In this document: positions 60,721 through 64,000 of the stretch, one piece after another
How the letters are laid out: every line of letters starts with the position of its first letter
How positions within the stretch are numbered: the stretch's first letter is position 1
Assembly: GCA_010909165.1 (NCBI GenBank)
Contig: VJWM01000273.1
Coordinates: forward strand, 81,848-145,847
Direction of reading: 5' to 3'
Origin: Anthoceros angustus
Taxonomy: Eukaryota > Streptophyta > Anthocerotopsida > Anthocerotales > Anthocerotaceae
Length of the DNA stretch: 64,000 bases
Made by a program: the position numbers and the translations under genes
The notes under the pieces: generated by a model
Seen by the model: the letters and a program-made list of their open reading frames with translations, nothing else
What the model was told of the DNA's origin: nothing
Databases searched by the model: none

Positions 60721-62744
60721 CTCCGCCTTTTCTTTCCCATGCGCACTATGTGAGCAAGTTGCTCCACCTTCTCCTCTCGAGCCCAATTGCTTGGTAAGAG
60801 CCTTGTTCTCGAATATGATGGTTTGTTTCGCTGCTCCTGCCTCAAGACTCTTCTCCAAGTGCTCCACTTAATCTTCCATCCTCATAACATCCTCCCCGCC
60901 ACTGGGTTTCCGCCGCCTACACCTGCAATTTCCCTTGCTTGGTGGTCCTTGTCTTCCGCCTGCCTTCAAGAATTCAACTCTCCTCTGCGGCTCCTATGTT
61001 CTACCTTGTCAACATCTCCCCTAAGCATCTCCTCCAACATGTCCAAGTCTCCTTTCTTACCTCGGGAGACTCAAGGCCTTGCCTTGCTCATGGATCTCAC
61101 ATCCTCGTTTCCCTATGATGAGCTCCCGCTCATCACTTGGTGGGGCAACCTCCCACCCACCGTGACTCCATCCGCCGCCCACCTAACGGGCCGGTTGCCT
61201 CTTATCTCCCTCTTGGGAGCTCTAAACTGTGACTTCCTTTCCCTCCCACCGTGGTGGAGGTGCTACCGAGGGGACTTCACTTCCCACCGTGGTAGGACTA
61301 ATTCCCGCCACCGCTTGGTCATGAGAGGACGAAGGGGTCCCAAACCAGCAGTGGAACACTCTCCCACCCTCGCGTGGATTCCCTGCCATGGTAGGATCTA
61401 TCCTACCTTCCATCTCCTCAGATCCTCCGCTGGTCCAAACTTCAAATCCCCTACAACTTCCCTTGCAAGTCCTCCTGCACATCCTCCGGGCCTATCTTTG
61501 GGATTCCTTCCAAATAACACATGTCCTGTGTGGTCTTCTTAGGCACCTTCCTTTAGCCGCAAAGCACCAAGCACTCCTTGTCCCTCCTCTCGGGTCAAGT
61601 ACACAATGTTAAAGGGATGCTGAATCATCCAACTCCTTACTTGTGAGTAGCCTCTACTTCCCACAAATGACTAGATAAGTGCTAAGATAGCCTGACCTTG
61701 GACCTCTTCATCCGACGCTTGGGTTTCAAAGAACTTCTCCCGGTAGGTGTATGCTCATACATGATGAGCCCCTCAATCCGCTTCGGCTCCTGAGTGATCT
61801 TCCATAGAAAATGGAGGAAGGTAGTGCTGAAATATGACACCTTGGATTGCTCACCAAGCCCAAAACAATTCTTGTGAACAATCTCCACTTGGGCTCAATA
61901 TTTGGTCCGTCGCCAATTGCTTGGACTTAGCCTTCATGCCCCCTTGCATAAGTGTAAGGGCCTTGGGAAGATCCGCCTGCTGATGCACGCTGCCTCCACT
62001 GCTTCCTTCCATCAACGTGATTCCGCTTATCCGCTATCCTACCGCCATATACCGCGTATGCTCCTTATAGTCCAACACCGTGGATCCGTCTGCATGCTCC
62101 TATCCGGTAAGGCAGCCAATTCCTCCGTCTTCAAATTAGCAAAACACTCCTCTATCAATTCAAGGTTGGTGTAGACCAATGCGCCATACACCCACTCTAA
62201 TCAATATTCTCCCGCTGCCCAAGGTCGAAAGTCTCAAGGTCTCTAGAGGATGGGCCCGCATAGCACGTAACAATGGCATGTCAAATTCCACCCTCCGGTC
62301 GATCCCCGCCTTAGACCTCTTGCCTGGGCCCCGCGCCACCTCCCTTGGTGGACGCTCCTTCTTGGCTACTACTCCTTGCCCTTGGTCATGGTAGGCTTGG
62401 TCATGGCCTCCTTGGTTAGTACTCTGCATGAAATTGAAGAAAAGTGATGCCTCTCCCGCAATTCCTCTGCAGCACCGCCTTCCTATCCTTGCAAACGCTT
62501 TCTCCTCCTCCGATTTGCTCTTGCTCACGGCACAAAGGTCCTTGCCCTTGCTCTCCTCCTCGCTAGCCTCCTTACACCTTGGCGTCCCCAAACCCCGATT
62601 TTTCCTGCAAGAGAAAGCTCAACAAAATTCCCCGGACTCTTACACCGCCACATGAATTTAGGAGCCCTTCCCTGCGGTTTCCTAGCAATCTTGCCACGCT
62701 CCACCCTCCTAGGCACCCTCACGAGCCAGGCAAGTGTTGCTGCG
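60721..62744 (-). pseudogene. Gag-like protein, copy B, 5' part
   Basis: Minus frames show the same order as copy A: basic leader, EVASLFFNF-type segment near 62,440, the TKPTMTKGK-like block, EIVHKNCFGLGEQSK (61,840-61,888), YEHTPTGRSS, and palindromes near 61,285-61,300. It is close in sequence to 26,032-27,900 but independently frameshifted. Confidence 0.6.
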
Positions 62745-63163
62745 CCCCAACCTTCTTCTCCTTCTCCTCTTTTCCTCCTTCCTCTTGGGCGCCTCGGGCG
62801 GATTTCCGCCTCCTTGCCGAGCTTGCGCCCTCCTTCTCCTCCTCAAAGACGGGGTATGCGGGCGTTGTTGCATGGGGCCTTGAGGTGGCGGCGCCTTCCC
62901 ACCGTGGAGGCTGCTCTCAAGTTTCGAGTTGTGGCCTCCGCAGCACCTGCAGCTCACTTTTATAAGTCACCCAAGGTTAGAAAAAGTAACTACCATTCTA
63001 TCCTGCTCTTGGATGTGCCACGTGGCCTTTCACCGTTGATGTTAGTTTCCTAATTCCTTATACTAAAATACCATTTTCCCTATTTTTCTAATTTCTAATT
63101 AAAAATTAGCCTCTAATTTCTTAATTACCTATTTTGGCCTATTTACCTAGTCCACTAAAAGAC
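62745..63163 (-). repeat. LTR-B, 5' copy, truncated at the bacterial junction
   Basis: Minus orientation partner of 55,996-56,440. Similarity to the other copy (..ttttagtggactag) runs up to gactcta at 63,162-63,163. There the plant sequence ends and an unrelated coding sequence starts, whereas the other copy continues with tatagcaagcc. Confidence 0.6.
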
Positions 63164-63508
63164 TCTAATCCCCAAACGCTGATCATTGATAATATAGGAA
63201 TGTTATCTTCCCTGTATCGCTATGGAACTGTATGTTATGTTGGCGGTGGCTTCGGCGACGATGGAGTGCACAATGTACTTGAAGCCGCGGTGTATGGGAA
63301 GCCTGTTGTATTCGGACCGGTTTATGAAAAATACCGGGAAGCTTTGGAACTCGTAAATACAGGAGGAGGATTCCGGTTTCATCCGCATTACAACTGGAAG
63401 AAACCCTGGCGGATCTGATCAAAATCCTCTCCGGGAGAACTGGCAGGTAAATATGTTTACAGTAACAGTGGGGCTACTGCGAAAATTCTAAGTCAATTAA
63501 AAAGCTGA
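63164..63508 (+). pseudogene. waaA: 3-deoxy-D-manno-octulosonate (Kdo) transferase, C-terminal fragment
   Basis: The reading frame carries IDNIGMLSSLYRYG, then CYVGGGF and HNVLEAAVYGKPVVFGP, then YEKYREALELV, the nucleotide-sugar-binding C-terminal half of WaaA (KdtA). The enzyme attaches Kdo to lipid A at the inner membrane in lipopolysaccharide synthesis. The last 100 bp are shifted twice (near 63,400 and near 63,440). Other frames carry LEETLADLIKIL and then ELAGKYVYSNSGA to a stop at 63,506-63,508, which is the normal end of the family. The N-terminal half is missing because of the junction. Single-base shifts of this kind look like sequencing errors. Confidence 0.85.
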
Positions 63509-63598
63509 TTGGCTAAACTGAAAATGTTTACGACAAAATCCTTATAGAATAATATTTATCCATGGAAAAGAATCCACTTTGGACCGGCAACTCCTGGA

Positions 63599-64000
63599 TT
63601 ATGGTTCCTGAAACGACCTACAAAATCTCCTTCTAACCAGCTGATCGAAATGAGCGACGGTAGAACTTGATTCATCCCATCCTATTTTCACTTTCAATTC
63701 GCGCTGGATCCAGTATTCCGCTTCAGCAAGGATCTTGAAATTATTGATGGTTTTGATACTCCGCTCATACATAACCTCATCACCCTGAACAATTCATTGA
63801 TAAAAGTATATCGGTCGTTGATACCAATAGCTTTTTAAGATCGCGGAATCAGTCAGCCTGTGACCAACTTCAACCACCTGGGTTTTAAGCCGGTCGTTCA
63901 GTGAATTCGGATCAGCACGCATCACTTCATTGATTTCCTGACAGTGGTTTGCTGGGCAAGTGTCGGAACTTCCTGCAAAGGATCGTAATGATGTCCGTTT
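63599..64000 (-). pseudogene. Conserved Bacteroidota protein of unknown function (partial, frameshifted)
   Basis: Minus frames give KAIGINDRYTFINELF, and after one base lost in a G run, GDEVMYERSIKTINNF, AEAEYWIQREL, KIGWDESS and FDQLVRRRF before a stop near 63,599. This pattern (INDR..F..ELF.GD, a run of helices, and W..... V..F..LV.RRF) belongs to a small conserved Bacteroidota protein that I know only as uncharacterised. It converges on waaA. The N-terminus runs off the window. Confidence 0.65.

Larger units (their letters stand above)
55996..63163 (-). mobile_element. Gag-like element copy B with LTR-B, split by a CACTA-type insertion
   Basis: Two direct repeats, 55,996-56,440 and 62,745-63,163, bracket minus-sense gag-like sequence. 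They share ttttagtggacta, an AATTAAGAAATTAGAGG block, cttataaaag (TATA, minus) and tgctgcggaggcc, so they act as LTRs of a family different from LTR-C. The interior matches copies A and C but lacks pol genes. It is interrupted at 57,400-60,720. The outer end of the 5' LTR is lost at the bacterial junction, so no target duplication can be checked. Confidence 0.6.
63164..64000. other. Bacterial (Bacteroidota-like) segment fused to plant sequence
   Basis: From 63,164 to the window end both recognisable genes are bacterial, without introns, and closest in character to Bacteroidota. The join falls inside the LTR on one side and inside waaA on the other, so neither side ends at a natural boundary. 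Assembly chimera or contamination is the likeliest explanation; a real transfer cannot be excluded from sequence alone. Confidence 0.85.

Noticed and set aside
63164-64000. Horizontal transfer of bacterial LPS genes into the plant
   Set aside because: The join falls inside waaA and inside an LTR, genes are frameshifted by single bases, and there is no sign of plant adaptation; a chimera is simpler.
1-64000. tRNA and rRNA genes
   Set aside because: I found no convincing cloverleaf or ribosomal RNA segment; only tRNA-complementary primer sites are present.

Overview
The window looks like a repeat-dominated stretch of a land-plant or streptophyte nuclear genome. The evidence is a spliced gene of the plant Tify-binding-domain/PHD chromatin-protein class with consistent GT-AG introns, a Ty1/copia element, a CACTA (En/Spm) element with TNP2 transposase motifs, LTRs with a plant-type initiator-tRNA primer binding site, and a telo-box. 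TE-borne ParB/DNA-methyltransferase, DUF7869 and YDKR-type reverse-transcriptase genes would fit a non-seed plant (bryophyte, lycophyte, fern or streptophyte alga) better than an angiosperm, but the sequence does not settle this. The last 840 bp are bacterial (Bacteroidota-like) and join the plant sequence abruptly at about 63,163.

Layout. 1-10,150: degenerate non-autonomous LTR-type elements that encode a gag-like coiled-coil protein and carry CTACC..GGTAG palindromes; they end in two tandem 1-kb LTR units. 10,151-14,400: mostly unassigned, with a promoter-like telo-box/TATA stretch, a duplicated 0.2-kb unit and possible small exons of an unidentified gene. 14,650-28,036: one minus-strand gag-like element (copy A), split at 16,979/26,032 by a 9-kb insertion. 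The insertion carries two divergent decayed genes: ParB-like plus N6/N4 DNA methyltransferase (minus), and a DUF7869 protein (plus). 28,036-31,969: an intact-looking but 3'-truncated 11-exon chromatin-type gene (minus). 33,588-35,920: reverse transcriptase of the YDKR type. 36,048-36,345: TACA/TATACA microsatellite. 37,640-38,690: 3' end of a copia element. 38,690-51,837: CACTA element, itself split by a 7.4-kb copia element (41,965-49,373) with identical 5-bp target duplications. 51,838-55,595: gag-like copy C with LTR and PBS. 55,996-63,163: gag-like copy B with a different LTR, split by a 3.3-kb CACTA-type element (57,400-60,720). 63,164-64,000: bacterial waaA 3' end and a convergent conserved gene.

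The picture is of layered insertions: several breakpoints can be read because the interrupted sequence is continuous in another copy. The only cellular plant gene seen clearly is the Tify-binding-domain gene. Its coding exons have no frameshift over about 2.4 kb, whereas the bacterial tail has at least three single-base frameshifts in 0.8 kb. The most unusual object is the 9-kb insertion that pairs a ParB-methyltransferase gene with a DUF7869 gene.
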